NCBI GenBank assembly: GCA_001465935.1
Contig: LNKV01000062.1
Location: 62,001 to 126,000 of the forward strand
Direction: 5' to 3'
DNA: 64,000 bases
From: Clarireedia homoeocarpa
Taxonomy: Eukaryota; Ascomycota; Leotiomycetes; Helotiales; Rutstroemiaceae
Under the pieces are notes generated by a model. It was not told where the DNA came from. It made no database searches and saw nothing but the letters and a program-made list of their open reading frames with translations. Below, piece after piece: positions 1-11,974 of the stretch. Position 1 is the first letter of the stretch. Each line of letters begins with the position of its first letter. The translations under genes were made by a program, and so were the position numbers.

Positions 1-3000
1 GATGTACAGGATATCGTCCAATACTTGATGCTGCGCATACTTTCAGTAATAAGGCAGGTTGCGGAAAGGCGACATCTAATGGTGGAGGTGGATGTTGCAT
101 GGAGAAAAATGGTGGAGAAGGAGGCGGATGCTGCAAAGATGGCTTCAAGGATGACCAAACTATCAAAAGGTTTACCCCTCCTGGATTCATCGAGTACAAC
201 CCAGATACAGAACTCATCTTCCCTCCACCACTCAGGAGGCACGAATTCAAACCTCTAGCTTTTGGAAACAAGAGAAAGAAGTGGTATCGACCAGTCACCG
301 TGGAACAGCTCTTGGAGATCAAAAGTGTTTATCCTTCAGCGAAGATCATTGGTGGTAGTACAGAAACACAGATTGAAATCAAGTTCAAGGCTATGCAATA
401 TTCGGCTTCGGTGTTTGTTGGGGATATTCCTGAATTGAGGCAATACTCATTCAAAGATGACCACCTGGAAATCGGTGGTAATGTCACCCTAACAGATCTT
501 GAGTCGATCGTTCAAGAAGCGGCAAAACATTATGGTCCAGAAAAAGGCCGAGTGTTCACGTAAGTTACTTCACTTGTCGTTCCCTTGTGTTTCTGCTTTC
601 CCTTTCTCTCCATGCTTTATGTCCAGGAAAGCAAGATCAGTGAACTATTACCGAGTCAATGTGTGAAGCAATGGCTGACAAGATTTCAGTGCCATTTACA
701 AACAGTTGAAGTACTTTGCCGGACGCCAAATCAGGAATGTTGGCACTCCGGCTGGAAACCTTGCTACAGCATCCCCCATTTCAGATCTGAATCCAGTTTT
801 CGTTTCCTCAAATGCTATATTGATTGCAAAATCCTTGGACAAAGAAACAGAGATTCCTATGTCCCAATTCTTTAAAGGTTACAGGATGACTGCTCTGCCA
901 CCAGATGCAATTATTGCCAGTATCCGCATACCAGTAACTCAAAAAGGAGAATATCTTCGTGCATACAAACAATCAAAGCGAAAGGATGATGACATTGCCA
1001 TCGTCAATGCAGCTTTGAGAGTTTGTGTTGATGATTCTCATGTCGTTACTAGCACAAGTCTCGTTTACGGAGGCATGGCCCCCACCACAATTGCTGCGAA
1101 GAAGGCCGGCGCCTACCTAATGGGTAAGAAACTTACAGAACTTGCCACCTTGGAGGGTACTATGAATGCTTTGGAAGAAGACTTCAACCTTAGTTTTAGT
1201 GTTCCAGGTGGCATGGCCACTTATCGAAAGTCTCTCGCATTCGGGTTTTTCTACCGCTTCTACCATGAAGTCTTATCTGAACTTGAGGTCAAGGATCTAG
1301 AAATAGATTCACAGGCTGTGCCCGAGATAGAGCGCATGATTTCTTTTGGAAAGGAAGATAGAGAGGCAACGGTTGCATACCAACAGAATGTCCTCGGAAA
1401 GGCGCACCCACATGTTGCGGCGCTGAAGCAGAGTTGTGGTGAAGCGCAATACACTGATGACATCCCAGTTCAAAAGAATGAATTATACGGATGCTTGGTA
1501 TTGTCGAGCAAAGCTCATGCAAAAATTATAAGCGTGAACTATGCACCCGCCATGGATCTCCCTGGTGTTGTACAGTATGTTGATCATACGGATATGCCAA
1601 ATCCGCAAGCCAACTTCTGGGGAGCGCCGACTTGTGATGAGCCATTCTTTGCTGTGGATGAGGTCTTCACAGCAGGCCAACCTATCGGTATTGTTTTGGC
1701 AGATAGTGCAGCTCATGCAACAGCAGGAGCGCGAGCTGTTATGGTGGAATATGAGGAATTACCAGCTATCTTTACCATCGAAGAGGCTATCGAGAAGGAA
1801 AGTTACTTTGACCACTACAGATATCTCAAGAAGGGAGATACCGAGAAAGCATTCAAAGACGCCGACTATGTCTTTAGTGGTGTATCCCGGATGGGTGGCC
1901 AAGAACATTTTTATCTAGAAACTAATGCTTGTCTCGCCATACCAAAAATGGAGGACGGAGAGATGGAAATCTGGTCTAGTACCCAGAATCCAACAGAAAC
2001 GTAAGTTATTAACGCGATTTCAGTCCGTTCAGACTGCTAATGACTTCACAGACAAACATATGTTGCACAAATCTGCGACGTTGCCGCCAACAAGGTTGTC
2101 AGTAAAGTTAAGAGACTTGGCGGTGGGTTTGGTGGAAAGGAAACTCGATCCATCCAACTAGCCGGTATTGTGGCACTTTCAGCAAAGAAGACTGGTCGTC
2201 CAGTACGCTGTATGCTTAACCGTGATGAAGATATGATCACATCTGGTCAGAGACATCCTTTCTTGTCTCGATGGAAAGTTGCTGTCAACAAAGATGGTAA
2301 GATCCAAGGTCTTGACCTTGATATGTTCTGTAATGGAGGCTGGACACAGGTAAGCCTAAAGTCTCAATTCTCTCTGGTCGAAACTAATTCGTTCGAAGGA
2401 TCTCTCTGGTGCTGTCTTGGATCGCTCCTTATCCCACACTGACAATTGTTATATGATTCCAAATGTCAATATTCGAGGTCGTGTTTGCAAGACAAATACT
2501 GTGTCTAATACGGCCTTCAGAGGTTTTGGTGGGCCACAAGGACTTTTCATGGCAGAGTGTTATATGGAAGAAGTTGCAGATCGCCTCGACATACCGGTGG
2601 AAAAGTTTAGAGAAATTAATTTCTATAAGCCACTTGAAGAGACACATTACAACCAATCCCTGAAAGATTGGCATGTACCGCTCATGTACAAGCAAGTCCA
2701 AGAAGAGTCCAATTACGCAGCAAGACGAGAGGCAATCACGAAATTCAACTCTGAACACAAATGGAAGAAGAGAGGTCTTTCTTTAATTCCGACTAAATTC
2801 GGTATCTCATTCACAGCACTCTTCCTTAACCAGGCTGGTGCACTGGTACATATCTATCACGATGGATCAGTTCTTGTCGCTCATGGAGGTACGGAGATGG
2901 GTCAAGGTCTTCACACGAAAATGATGATGGTAGCAGCCGAAGCGTTAGGAGTTCCACTAGACAGTGTCTTCATTTCGGAAACCGCCACCAACACCGTAGC

Positions 3001-3832
3001 CAATACCTCATCCACCGCCGCTTCCGCCTCCTCTGATCTCAACGGCTATGCCATCTTCAACGCCTGCGCGCAACTCAACGAACGACTCGCCCCTTACCGA
3101 GAAAGACTCGGCAAAGACGCAACCATGAAACAACTCGCCCACGCCGCCTATTTCGACCGCGTCAACCTCTCCGCCAACGGCTTCTACAAAACCCCCGACA
3201 TCGGCTGGACTTGGGGCCCCAACATCGGCCAAATGTTCTTCTACTTCACCCAAGGTGTCACCGCCTCGGAAGTCGAAATTGACACCCTCACAGGCGATTG
3301 GACGTGTCTCCGCTCCGATATCAAAATGGACGTTGGGCGCTCCATCAACCCTTCTATCGACTACGGCCAAATCGAAGGCGCGTTCGTCCAAGGGATGGGT
3401 CTCTTCACTACCGAAGAATCCCTCTGGTTCCGCGGCGGCCCCATGGCCGGCCAGCTCGCTACCCGCGGTCCTGGCGCGTATAAAATTCCGGGGTTCAGAG
3501 ATATTCCGCAGGAGTTTAACGTCAGTCTCCTCAAAGACGTAGAGTGGGAAAATCTTAAAACTATCCAGCGCAGTAGGGGTGTGGGCGAGCCCCCACTGTT
3601 TATGGGGAGTGCGGTTTTCTTTGCGCTGAGAGATGCGCTGAAGGCCGCGAGGAGGGAGTATGGTGTACAGGCGGAGGTGGGCGTAGATTGTAAGGTGGGT
3701 GAGGGCGGTTTGCTTAGATTGGAGAGCCCGGCTACGCCGGAGAGGATAAGGACTAATTGTGCGGATCCGATTTTGAAGAGGGCGGAGGTGCGGGCGAAGG
3801 AGGGTGAGAAGAGCTTTTTCATTTCGATTTAG
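1..3832 (+). CDS. hxA: Xanthine dehydrogenase (purine hydroxylase I), 5' end missing
   Basis: Molybdo-flavo-iron-sulfur enzyme that oxidises hypoxanthine and xanthine to urate with NAD+ in purine catabolism (cytosolic or peroxisomal). Exons read <3-559, 690-2000, 2052-2349 and 2399-3832, joined by GT-AG introns. About 1,199 codons remain; the family is usually 1,330-1,400 residues, so roughly 150 N-terminal residues (first 2Fe-2S domain and most of the second) lie left of the window. The first visible residues, CTGYRPILDAA, are the end of the second 2Fe-2S motif. Next come a Cys/Gly-rich linker common in fungal homologues, an FAD-binding domain (GGSTETQIE to about GGMATYRKSLAFGFF) and the Moco domains. 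RLGGGFGGKETRS, NTAFRGFGGPQG and the catalytic-Glu motif RGVGEPPLF are intact. No frameshift is seen. Third-position GC rises sharply after about 2990. Family assignment is secure; the symbol follows Aspergillus usage. Confidence 0.96.
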
Positions 3833-4228
3833 TGGGGAGGAGGCTGTGGAAGTCAAATCAAAGAGGGGGGGAAACTGCATTTGAGGAGATTCGAATAGTA
3901 TACTAGTCACTATATTTGTAGAATCATAGAAGAATAAACGCAGTATAGTTTACTTGAGTACTCAGTTGGTTGAAATAAATAACACATACAAGTACTATTA
4001 CTATTATTATCATTGCTAGTGTGAAAATGATAAGTACTTGAAATTTCAAATTTATTCGACTTGAGGTTTTCCTATACATACATACATACATACACGCCAC
4101 AATCAAATAAACAGAATCAGATCAGTGTACGGGGTACTCTGCTTTTCTATTCATACACATACGCCTCCGGCGCTTTATTAACTCCTACAAGAATATATAC
4201 CACATAACCATCCACTCATCTACCTACT
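3833..4228. other. Convergent intergenic region
   Basis: This is the space between two convergent genes, so it should hold both 3' UTRs and polyadenylation signals. It is AT-rich, with a short (CATA)n microsatellite near 4076-4095. I see no coding potential. Confidence 0.7.
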
Positions 4229-6027
4229 CTACTCAATCTTCTTCCTCCTTTTCCCTTTCCCCGCCATTCCACCATTCCTCCTATCCCCTTTCCCCTCGCT
4301 TTCCCCGCTCACCGTAACACTCTTTAAAACCCTCCTCTTCTCCTCCAGCACCTTCCCCTCCACCCCCTGCACCAACCCCAAAACCCAATCCAACCACCCC
4401 ACCCAAATCTGCACCCACCCCACCACCAACCTCACAATCATCTCCTTCCAGCCCATCACCGGTCTCTTTCCCCGCGCAAACTCGCTCTCCTTCCAGGGAA
4501 ACGGCACCGTTGCCCCGAGATGATCCCGCGCGACGCGCACTCCCGAGGTGAACGCGTCTTCATGGAATCCGTAACCTGTCCATGCGCCTGCGTAGGAAAT
4601 CCCGCGCGTGTTTTGGATTTTGTAGAGTTCTTTTTGTGCGGCGATGGCGCGGGGGGTGTACAGGGGATGGCGGTAGGTGTAGGTACTGTGGGTGAGAGAG
4701 GGGGAGGGCGGGGTGAGCGGGTTGAGTGTTACGAGGATATGGGAGAATTTGGAGAGGGGGAGGTGTTGCAGGATGTTCATGTTGTAGGTGAGGCAGACTT
4801 GGGAGGGTTTTTGGGGATCGCTGGGGGGATAAGGGGTGTTGGGGCTAGAGGATGTTAGGTAGTTCCAAGCTGCCCAGGCGGTGCGGTTGCGCGGCATGAG
4901 AGAGAGATCGGAGTGCAGGACTGCGGTATTTTTGCTGGTTTGGAAGGCGGAGAGGATGCTGCGCTCGAGAAGGGTGGAGGAGGACCGGATGAGATTGTGC
5001 GCTGTGTCGCCGTGGGTGGCGAGGATCACGTGGTCGTATATTTCTTCGGCGCCGGAGGAGAGTTGCAGGCGCACGCGGTTAGTGAGGGGGTCGTCGGTTA
5101 TGGATTCAATGGGGGTGGAGAGGAAGATGTGGTTGGGTGGGAAGCCGTGCATTACGGCGTCGATGTAGGTTTTGGCGCCGCCGGGGATGGTGAGCCATTG
5201 CGGACGGGCGGAGATGGTGCTTAAGAGGTGGTGGTTCCACCTGAAGAGGGGAGTTGTTAGATATGGGCATGCGTTGGCGGGGTATTAGGAGGGGAGGGCT
5301 TACATGAATCGAACTAGAGTCACAGCAGGGAATTCCAATGAACATTTATCAGGACTCGTACTCCATACCGCAGCCGTCATGGGGATGAGATAATCATCCC
5401 TAAACGCATCCGAGTATCCTTCTCTTTCTAAGTATTCCCCAATACTTTCTTGTCTCCTCTGTTTACCATATTTTGACTTCCCATTCCCGTTCACTAGATG
5501 TTCTTGAGTGATATCTTCTTCTTTCAGTAAATCCAGGGCGAATTGATTGAATCGTATAATATCAAATATCATCCTCCACATCCGTAATGAAAAGAGATTC
5601 TTCCGTTGCGCAAACACAGAGGAGAGCGACGTTCCTGCCCATTCGAATAATCCTTGATCTCGCGAGACACCAAATGTCATATCCGTAGCCACCGTGGGTA
5701 TTTTGATTTGTTTAAGAAAATTGAGAAAGTTTGCTAATAGATAGTTATTACCTGGCGCATAACACAATTCGGATATGAAAGGAGGCGCGCAAACATACGA
5801 TAGGTAGCTGTATTCATAACGATGAAGCCAGTGTCAACGGGTGTGGTATGCCCATTGTATGTATAGTTGACAGTATTCGTATGGCCTCCCAATCGATCCG
5901 CGGCTTCGTAGATGTAGACATCGTGGTGGGTTCGGTTTAGAGCCCATAGTGCGCCGATTCCTGCGCACCCGCTTCCTATGATGGCGACTCTCTTTCTGGG
6001 GAACCTTTCGGCTAGATTGGCCGACAT
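4229..6027 (-). CDS. NAD/FAD-binding amine-oxidase-like protein (COG2907 type)
   Basis: Three exons on the minus strand, 6027-5799, 5733-5304 and 5240-4229, encode 556 aa. Splicing is supported by a GTATGT donor at 5798 and GTAAGC at 5303, and by restored family blocks: TYPNFLNFLK across intron 1 and RFMWNHHLL across intron 2. The N-terminus holds a Rossmann dinucleotide fold, IGSGCAGIGALWAL, followed by YEAADRLGGHTNT, which binds FAD. Later blocks, TFGVSRDQGLFEWAGTSL and SYAGAWTGYGFHEDAFTSG, are typical of this family. A hydrophobic stretch near residue 490 and a strongly basic tail end the protein. In bacteria this family often neighbours cyclopropane-fatty-acid synthase genes, which hints at lipid oxidation, but the fungal substrate is unknown. 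The 3' half is much more GC-rich than the 5' half. Confidence 0.88.
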
Positions 6028-7180
6028 AATGGATTAGGTGTGTGTAGATATGCTGGGTGAGTGATGAATGGGAGTGACGAGGTCAAAGATTGGGGAGATG
6101 AAGGTATTTTGAGGTAACGGCGATTTCACATGTCAGTAATATGCGCAGTCTAGATTCCTTGAATGTTGGCGCTGGCGCAAATGTTGTCGTGCATGTGCAG
6201 ACTGACCAATCGGTTCACGCAGATCTTGGGTAAAGAACAGCAAATGAAGGGTTGTCGACAACGGTGATGGTGATGGTGATGGTGATGGCGATGGCGATGG
6301 CGATGGCGTTGAGGTAGTGCTTGAGCTACCTGGGGCACAAGCAGCTTAAGTATGTATCCGTGGCTGGCTGGCGTCGCAGCTTGCAGTTGTGCGTGAGGGG
6401 TATGTGTGTTGATTGAGCTTGGAAGGATCGGAATAGACATGAAAAGCGTAGCTTCAATGGTAGCTCCAATGGTACTCTGAGAATGAGGCTTTGCAGATGT
6501 AGTATTCCCTTAAGTACGGAAATCTTCAAGAATCGTTTCATCCTCCTTCATCGTGAGTAGACGGACTTCTTCATATGTACGAGATAGTAAAGCTTCCATC
6601 CAGCATTGAGCCAGTTTCCAGCCTCCAGACCCAGAATTTCTTGGTGGGATGTTTGGAACTTCGACATCTACAAGGATAAATCATCTGTGCATCGGAGAAA
6701 GATGTAACACATTCACCGAGCTGTGGCTGCTGCTGTGGCAGTGGTTGGTATTCTCGGTGTTGTGGCGCTGAAACTGAAACTGGTATTCTCGGTGTTGTGG
6801 CGCATCACGTGTACGACAGGTATTAGCTGTGGCTGGAACTGTGGATCTACAAGGCGACGGCTGTCGAGTTACGTTGTCGCAACCTGCAATCCTCCCCTTC
6901 TCCAAACTACCTATCACCACTCCACCCATAACGCTTTCTATCGTGACAAATTCAATAAAAATACAATTCTCCAAACCGGCAACAGCAACATTTAGACTTG
7001 CTTCATTTGATCATTTCCTTCTCTTGTCCGTCCATTGTTTTAGTGAAACCATTTAACTCCTACCTACGTGCGACGCAAGCAACCGCCTCTGAAAGGCTAC
7101 CGTCTTTCACGACACAAATACCTCGTCCCATCAATCCTCCCTTTCTCCCACCACCAAGACCCTTCCTCCACTCTACCAAA
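6028..7180. other. Intergenic region, divergent promoters
   Basis: This region separates the divergent oxidoreductase and vti1 genes and must carry both promoters. It contains a hexanucleotide tract (next entry) and, near vti1, a pyrimidine-rich leader. Short frames here have low-complexity translations and no family resemblance. Confidence 0.6.
6263..6308 (+). repeat. (GGTGAT/GGCGAT)n microsatellite
   Basis: About seven to eight hexamer copies in two blocks: GGTGAT first, then GGCGAT. The block structure suggests a single T-to-C change that spread by slippage. The minus-strand poly-His translation is an artefact. Confidence 0.9.
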
Positions 7181-7980
7181 ATGTCGAACCCTCTTGATAC
7201 CGACGCAGGATCGGAACTGTTTAGCAGTTATGAAGCAGAACTCAAATTGGTTCAAGCCGATTTGAACCAAAAGCTGGACCAGATTCCCGATTTAACCGGA
7301 GAACCGCGCAAAGCAGCCATCAGCCAGGCAGAGAGAGCTTTAGAAGAAGCAAACGAGTTGGTGGGTTTTATACATATAAATACCGTAATGTTTACGTATA
7401 AATACTTACATTCTGGCTAGCTTGATCAAATGCGACTCGAAAAACAGAATATCCCTTCCGCGACTCGTACAAAGGTCAACCAGCGATTCCGAAATCACGA
7501 ATCAGATATCGACGTTTCAAAGAGAAAACTAAAATCATTGGAAAGTGATCGATCCGCCTTGTTCGGATCACGATACTCAGACAACCCAAATGATGTTCAA
7601 CTTGAACAAAGACAGCAACTGCTATCTGGAACTGATAGATTGGATCGAAGCTCACAGAGGTTGAAGGCTAGTCAGGCGTTAGCAAATGAAACCGAGGCTA
7701 TTGGAGCCAGCACATTGGCAGATCTGCATAGGCAGAGAGAGACGATTCAACATACCCATGATACCTTGCTGCAAAGTGAAGGCTTTGTGGATAGAAGTGT
7801 CAAGACTTTGAGGGGGATGTCTCGTAGGTAATTCATCCCTTTTCCCCAAAGTCATATCAATTGGCAACTGCTTATCTTTTCTGTCTTTCTAGGATGGCTA
7901 CCAATCGGATAATCACTATTGCTATCATTACGGTCTTGGTTTTGCTCATCATTGCTGTTATTGTTAGCAAGTTTAGATGA
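7181..7980 (+). CDS. vti1: Vesicle transport v-SNARE Vti1 (Qb-SNARE)
   Basis: Exons 7181-7360, 7421-7827 and 7893-7980 encode 224 aa, the usual length for fungal Vti1. The N-terminal half is the Habc-type three-helix region (SSYEAELKLVQADLNQKL). It is followed by the SNARE motif with its heptads around TLADLHRQRETIQHTHDTL, whose Gln fits the zero-layer Qb residue. A C-terminal anchor of about 18 hydrophobic residues (IITIAIITVLVLLIIAVIV) ends in SKFR. Introns were placed to restore NELLDQM and MSRRMATNR, both family-conserved. Vti1 acts in Golgi-endosome-vacuole fusion as part of several SNARE complexes. It lies 4.2 kb upstream of a patatin-type NLR gene (see findings). Confidence 0.96.
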
Positions 7981-8216
7981 TTATTGAATTTGAGTGGGGC
8001 GTTGGGGACATTTGGTTTGCAGGTACACGTTTACTATAGGATGATTATAATACCATCTGTACAATTAACCTCCAATTGACTGTTAAAGCAGTTGCGATGT
8101 GGTGTGAGAAGATGTGAAGAGGCTAATATTCTAAGTCTAAGTTTGAGAGCATAGGTGGTGGACGCATGTCGGACAGTATTTGGACCGGAGTTCGGAGTGG
8201 AAAGATGACTTTGTAT

Positions 8217-8291
8217 AGCCCGGGAAAGTGCTTTGGGTCTATTTAACTTAATATAAGTAGACTCAGCACTTTGATTTCCCAGCCCCGGGCT
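8217..8291. repeat. Imperfect long inverted repeat around a Pol-like AT loop
   Basis: The left arm AGCCCGGGAAAGTGC (8217-8231) pairs with 8266-8291, which carries the same bases in reverse complement but with two small insertions (GAT and AGCC). The loop also has GTCTAT...GTAGAC complementarity. This fits a decayed hairpin or the terminus of a MITE-like element. Confidence 0.55.
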
Positions 8292-8321
8292 GGAAAATAG
8301 TTTGAAATCTCAAGCTGCAAA

Positions 8322-8343
8322 TACTGTAGTATAAACTACAGTA
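8322..8343. repeat. Perfect 9-bp inverted repeat with 4-nt loop
   Basis: TACTGTAGT, ATAA, ACTACAGTA reads as a perfect stem-loop 31 bp after the previous hairpin. There is no T-run after it and no gene next to it, so it is unlikely to be a terminator. Confidence 0.7.
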
Positions 8344-9935
8344 CACCCAGTCTCCGTAGGCAGCTTAACGTGGCCAGTAGTACTCTTAGTAGCAAGCTAG
8401 CTTCTAGGCAACTACTTTGTTAAAGTGCCAACTCTACCTACCCCCAACTTTCTTCCTACTTAGAATCCTATTTCTTTATTACTTCTATATTATAGTAATT
8501 TTATTTTAGCTTCACAACCGTTCAGTTCCCCCAGGGTTTGTTCATTTAGGATATTCATTCACTAGTTTATTACGCTGTATCCAGTGACAGTATTTTGTGG
8601 GAGTGTCATATGATTCATGTATTTGGCTCAATTTTTCATCCCTCCATATCTCCTCTAGTACATACAGTTCAGACCAGTGCAATGATGGTTCGCCCCTCAT
8701 TATACACGGACAAAGCTACGACCATGAACACTTTACCCCTTTCACATGTACGAGAAGCTGTCTCGTCTGTCCATGTTTGATAGCATCTCTGATCGGAAAA
8801 ATGATAAGTTGGGTATATTTTTTTTATTTATACACCATTCTTGTTCTCCGCTTGGTGGGAGTATCACCAACTAGTGATGTCGAAGCGCATTTAGCCGTTC
8901 CTGTTCTCGTTCTTGGACTGGGTGTAAGACGTGACGTTACGTTACCCCAGGCAAGTATGTGCCAATGAGATTGACAGACAGTTTGGTTTGGTGGTCAGTG
9001 ATCTTGCGGGTATCTTTCTCTTCGGTGGGGGGGGGGAGGTTCCTTCAAAGCGTGGATACCGGGCACTATGTAAGCAATGCGGCTTTGTCGTAAGTAAGTG
9101 TTACAATTTGGTTGATCGTGCAGTGGGTGAGTGTTTTGTACGTACCACGGTTGTGTATAGAGGGGGGAAGTGGGATTTATATGAAGGTTGTTGTTGTATC
9201 TCGACGAGTGCCGAAAATAATAACAATAGACCGTGGGACTTGGGTCGGTGAGCGTCTATCTCCTCATAAATACTCTACTTTCTTTCTTTCTTTCAGAAAT
9301 TCTTTAAGCACCACTGATATGAGTTCCAAGTACACTGTTCCCTGCCTAGTCTCCCTTGGGTTCTTAGTTCTCGCTATATTCTGTGCTCATCTTTCCTTGA
9401 GTTTCTCTCCTCCCTTTGGGTTAATTTAGACATCATCCTCCGCATTGCCCCTAATGCAATTTATATTAATGATCTGCAAATATATGAAACGCTCTGCTTG
9501 TTTGGTTCGTTGCGGAGGGAAATAAAGGAGTGGTCAATGTGTTACGGTTTTGATTCAATACGGGGTTCGGCGTTGTGCATCGCGTGAGACGGGCTGGGGG
9601 GAGGGGTTGGAGGATGGGTGCGTAAGATGAATGTGTGCTCTTTGAGTGGTTGCGCTTGATTCGCATCTACCATTTCTTTTCGTTAAATCAAACGGGAAGT
9701 CAAATGTGCCGTCGTTCAAGCCGAGCTTATCCATCTTTTTCTTTCACTCCTCACTACATGGCTTGCATACTACGTTTGTCTCGAGGGGGAAGGGTTTGAA
9801 GTTGGATTTTGGGGTGGGGAGTGAGTGGAGATGATAGGATTTTCTTTCACTCTCTTCTATGAAGGGGGAGGTATATGGATGTATAAGATATAGCAGTTGA
9901 TCAACTACGTAGACGTTAGTTAGTCATCGACTACC

Positions 9936-10588
9936 TTGTTACGCAGGCTAGCCAAAAGAGGCTTTACATCCACAACTCAGCAGATGCTAGCTGAAGGAGC
10001 TCTGCAGATGGATGCAGAACAGGCATCTTCCGGACACCTATCCATTTGGCGGAAGGTGTACAATACTATGTGTTGTCCTGGCCCTCCCTGTAAGAAGGAT
10101 CCAAGGGACTTTACTGCTGGGTTGACCCATTGGTAAAAAAACATCACCCACTGAACACGCGCCAGCTAAAGAGCCTTATTATGTGGGTGCAAGAGGGTCA
10201 TACATTGGAAACATATGATTATGTACCCGAGAATGTTCATGAGGAGCTGTATATAGAGGAGCAGAAGTCGCTCGAGAGGCATCAAAAGGCTTCTGGGGTA
10301 TCTGCAGCAACTCCTCCTGCTATTCATATTACAAATATGCTGCCCTCACAAGCTGATTCAAATTCTCACCTGGCGTCTATAGATGAAACTCCGGTTCTAG
10401 ATATGCTTTCAGGATATACTCCAACTGATCGTCTCAATATCCCCGGCATCTTAGATGAACAAGTAAAGGAACACTGTACCTGGCGGCAATCGAGAGTCAA
10501 GAAGACAGCACTGAAGGAAGATTGTAAAAGGGCTTGCGATGTGATGATAGAACAAGGTATAGACTTGAAACGGAATCCAAACTCCTAA
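9936..10588 (+). pseudogene. Frameshifted relic of a repeated fungal ORF
   Basis: Two overlapping frames, 9936-10136 and 10130-10588, make one protein if a single-base shift near 10105-10112 is allowed. The first frame ends in CPGPPCKKDPRD and the second, read upstream of its nominal start, gives YCWVDPLVKKHHPLN. The joined pattern, a PGPPC block, YCW.DP, then KKH..L with VPE.VHEELY.EEQ, is one I associate with multicopy hypothetical proteins in fungal genomes that often lie near transposons. Function is unknown. The tail is Lys/Arg-rich (WRQSRVKKTALKEDCKRACD). It directly abuts the dead transposase at 10.8-12 kb, which supports a mobile or repeat-derived origin. Confidence 0.6.
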
Positions 10589-10789
10589 TTTTTGATTGAC
10601 AAAGGCGTCAAAGGAGAGACTGCAGAGCGCGGTTGTGAGTGATATCGACTACTGGTTCGAGAAGATCAAACGACTTAGAACTGAGTAGTAACTAGAATGA
10701 AATGATATATATTGCAAGTATTGTAGTCTAGTCATTAGGAGTTTGAATTTGAACTATTCTGTTAAAATATACTAAGTTATAGCTCTTCA

Positions 10790-11974
10790 ATAATCAATCC
10801 TGTATACCTAAAGTGACCTCTAGCACTGTCCTTCTTTCTACCAACTATGTCAATACACTATTCCAAAAAACTATCAAAGCCTTGCTCCGGAGTTTCCTTA
10901 TAAATATGCCAATTCCGTTTAATAAAAGCTTTCAACTCAGCGAAGAACTCTTCAATTGGATTAAGATCAGGTTGAGTATGTCGGCAGATTTACTAGCTTC
11001 ACACCAACATCACGACACATCTGCTCGATCCGCTCAGTGTGATGGATAGATATATTGTCCATAACAAGAACCGACTTCGGCTTTGGTCATCTACTACACA
11101 AGGGAAGGAACTGCTCGATAAAATCCTCAAAGACAGTGCTGTCTGTAGACCCCCGGAAGACATGTGCGAGGATAATTGTCGGTTCAGTGTATTCACTGAA
11201 CTACGGGAGAGATACTACAGGACATTGGATACGCACTGTAGTATAGTAGTTAGTTAGTACGGGAGAGAGTGTCTATATAGTCCAGCTCTCCCTTCCACCT
11301 AGTTTAGAGAATTAACCCGATTCAACCGTACTACTTGGTCCCTATTGTGACTAAGTATGGTGCCACGAACCGGTCCCATAATCAGACCAACACAGCTGTA
11401 CTAAGCCAACCGACAATAATGCCATCCTGTGTATATGCGGGGAATCGGGCAATTTGGATCGGAGTTACACCGAGGGGAGACTGCCCTATCCGTCTGAATC
11501 ACTCCGTTTATCACAGCCAGATTCATCTACAAACACATAGTGATACAAGCGGAAGCCCGAATTCCACGAATTATATATATGCAGGTCTCACAGATCAGTA
11601 TTTCTTCTATTTGCTATACGGCGAATTGGGTTTTTTAGTCTAACCGCGAGAATTCAGCGCTCTCCCTATGCTGGAAGGTGTTACGTGCGTGTTGAACTCA
11701 TCGAGCACAAATAGCACTATCTCGTCCCGGTATAGATCAGGCTTCTCGAGCAAATATTCGCACAAAGCATCTAACATCAGAGGTGTAATGCTTCGGGGCC
11801 GTCCGCCCCATTCGAAAGGGCTTTCGTGGAGCCAAAATGACGAAGGTTTGATTGTATCGCAAACACAGAGCGCTCACTGCAACCTACGACGTCAGCTATT
11901 TCAATAGGAGGATGGTTACTAAGAATGATATCGCGAGTTTGCACATGCTTTGACTCTGCAAGATTCGGCACCAT
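10790..11974 (-). mobile_element. Degenerate IS630/Tc1/mariner-type transposase (DDE_3)
   Basis: Reading the minus strand in shifting frames gives a recognisable transposase. It begins with an N-terminal helix-turn-helix block (ESKHVQTRDIILSNHPP, CSERSVFAIQSNLRHFGSTK). The first catalytic Asp is in YHYVFVDESGCDKR, the second in SVLVMDNISIHHTERIEQM, and the third site is YS/PDLNPIEEFFAELK. The last block is broken by a single-base deletion near 10984. Several stops replace expected Trp codons, for example TAG for TGG in SFLE*CIDIV and TGA before PKPKSVLV, consistent with RIP or neutral decay. Foreign sequence of about 200 bp near 11182-11395 interrupts the frame between the first and second catalytic blocks. 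I could not identify terminal inverted repeats. Confidence 0.88.

Larger units (their letters stand above)
7981..9935. other. Gene-poor interval with hairpins
   Basis: I find no convincing gene here. The longest frames (near 8597-8968 and 8931-9251) have no family features and no plausible splice structure. The region holds two inverted repeats (separate entries) and a G-run near 9026. It may be transposon-derived. Confidence 0.55.

Noticed and set aside
3008..3910. 300-aa minus-strand frame opposite xanthine dehydrogenase
   Set aside because: Antisense shadow of the GC-rich 3' exon; composition is Arg/Pro/Gly-rich and resembles no family.
6150..6440. Minus-strand poly-His small protein
   Set aside because: Generated by the GGTGAT/GGCGAT microsatellite; no start context or homologous text.
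8322..8343. Intrinsic terminator
   Set aside because: Stem-loop lacks a T-tract, and such terminators are not used by fungal RNA polymerase II.
8597..9429. Possible small membrane protein gene
   Set aside because: Frames overlap in different phases, no splice model joins them and no family pattern is visible.
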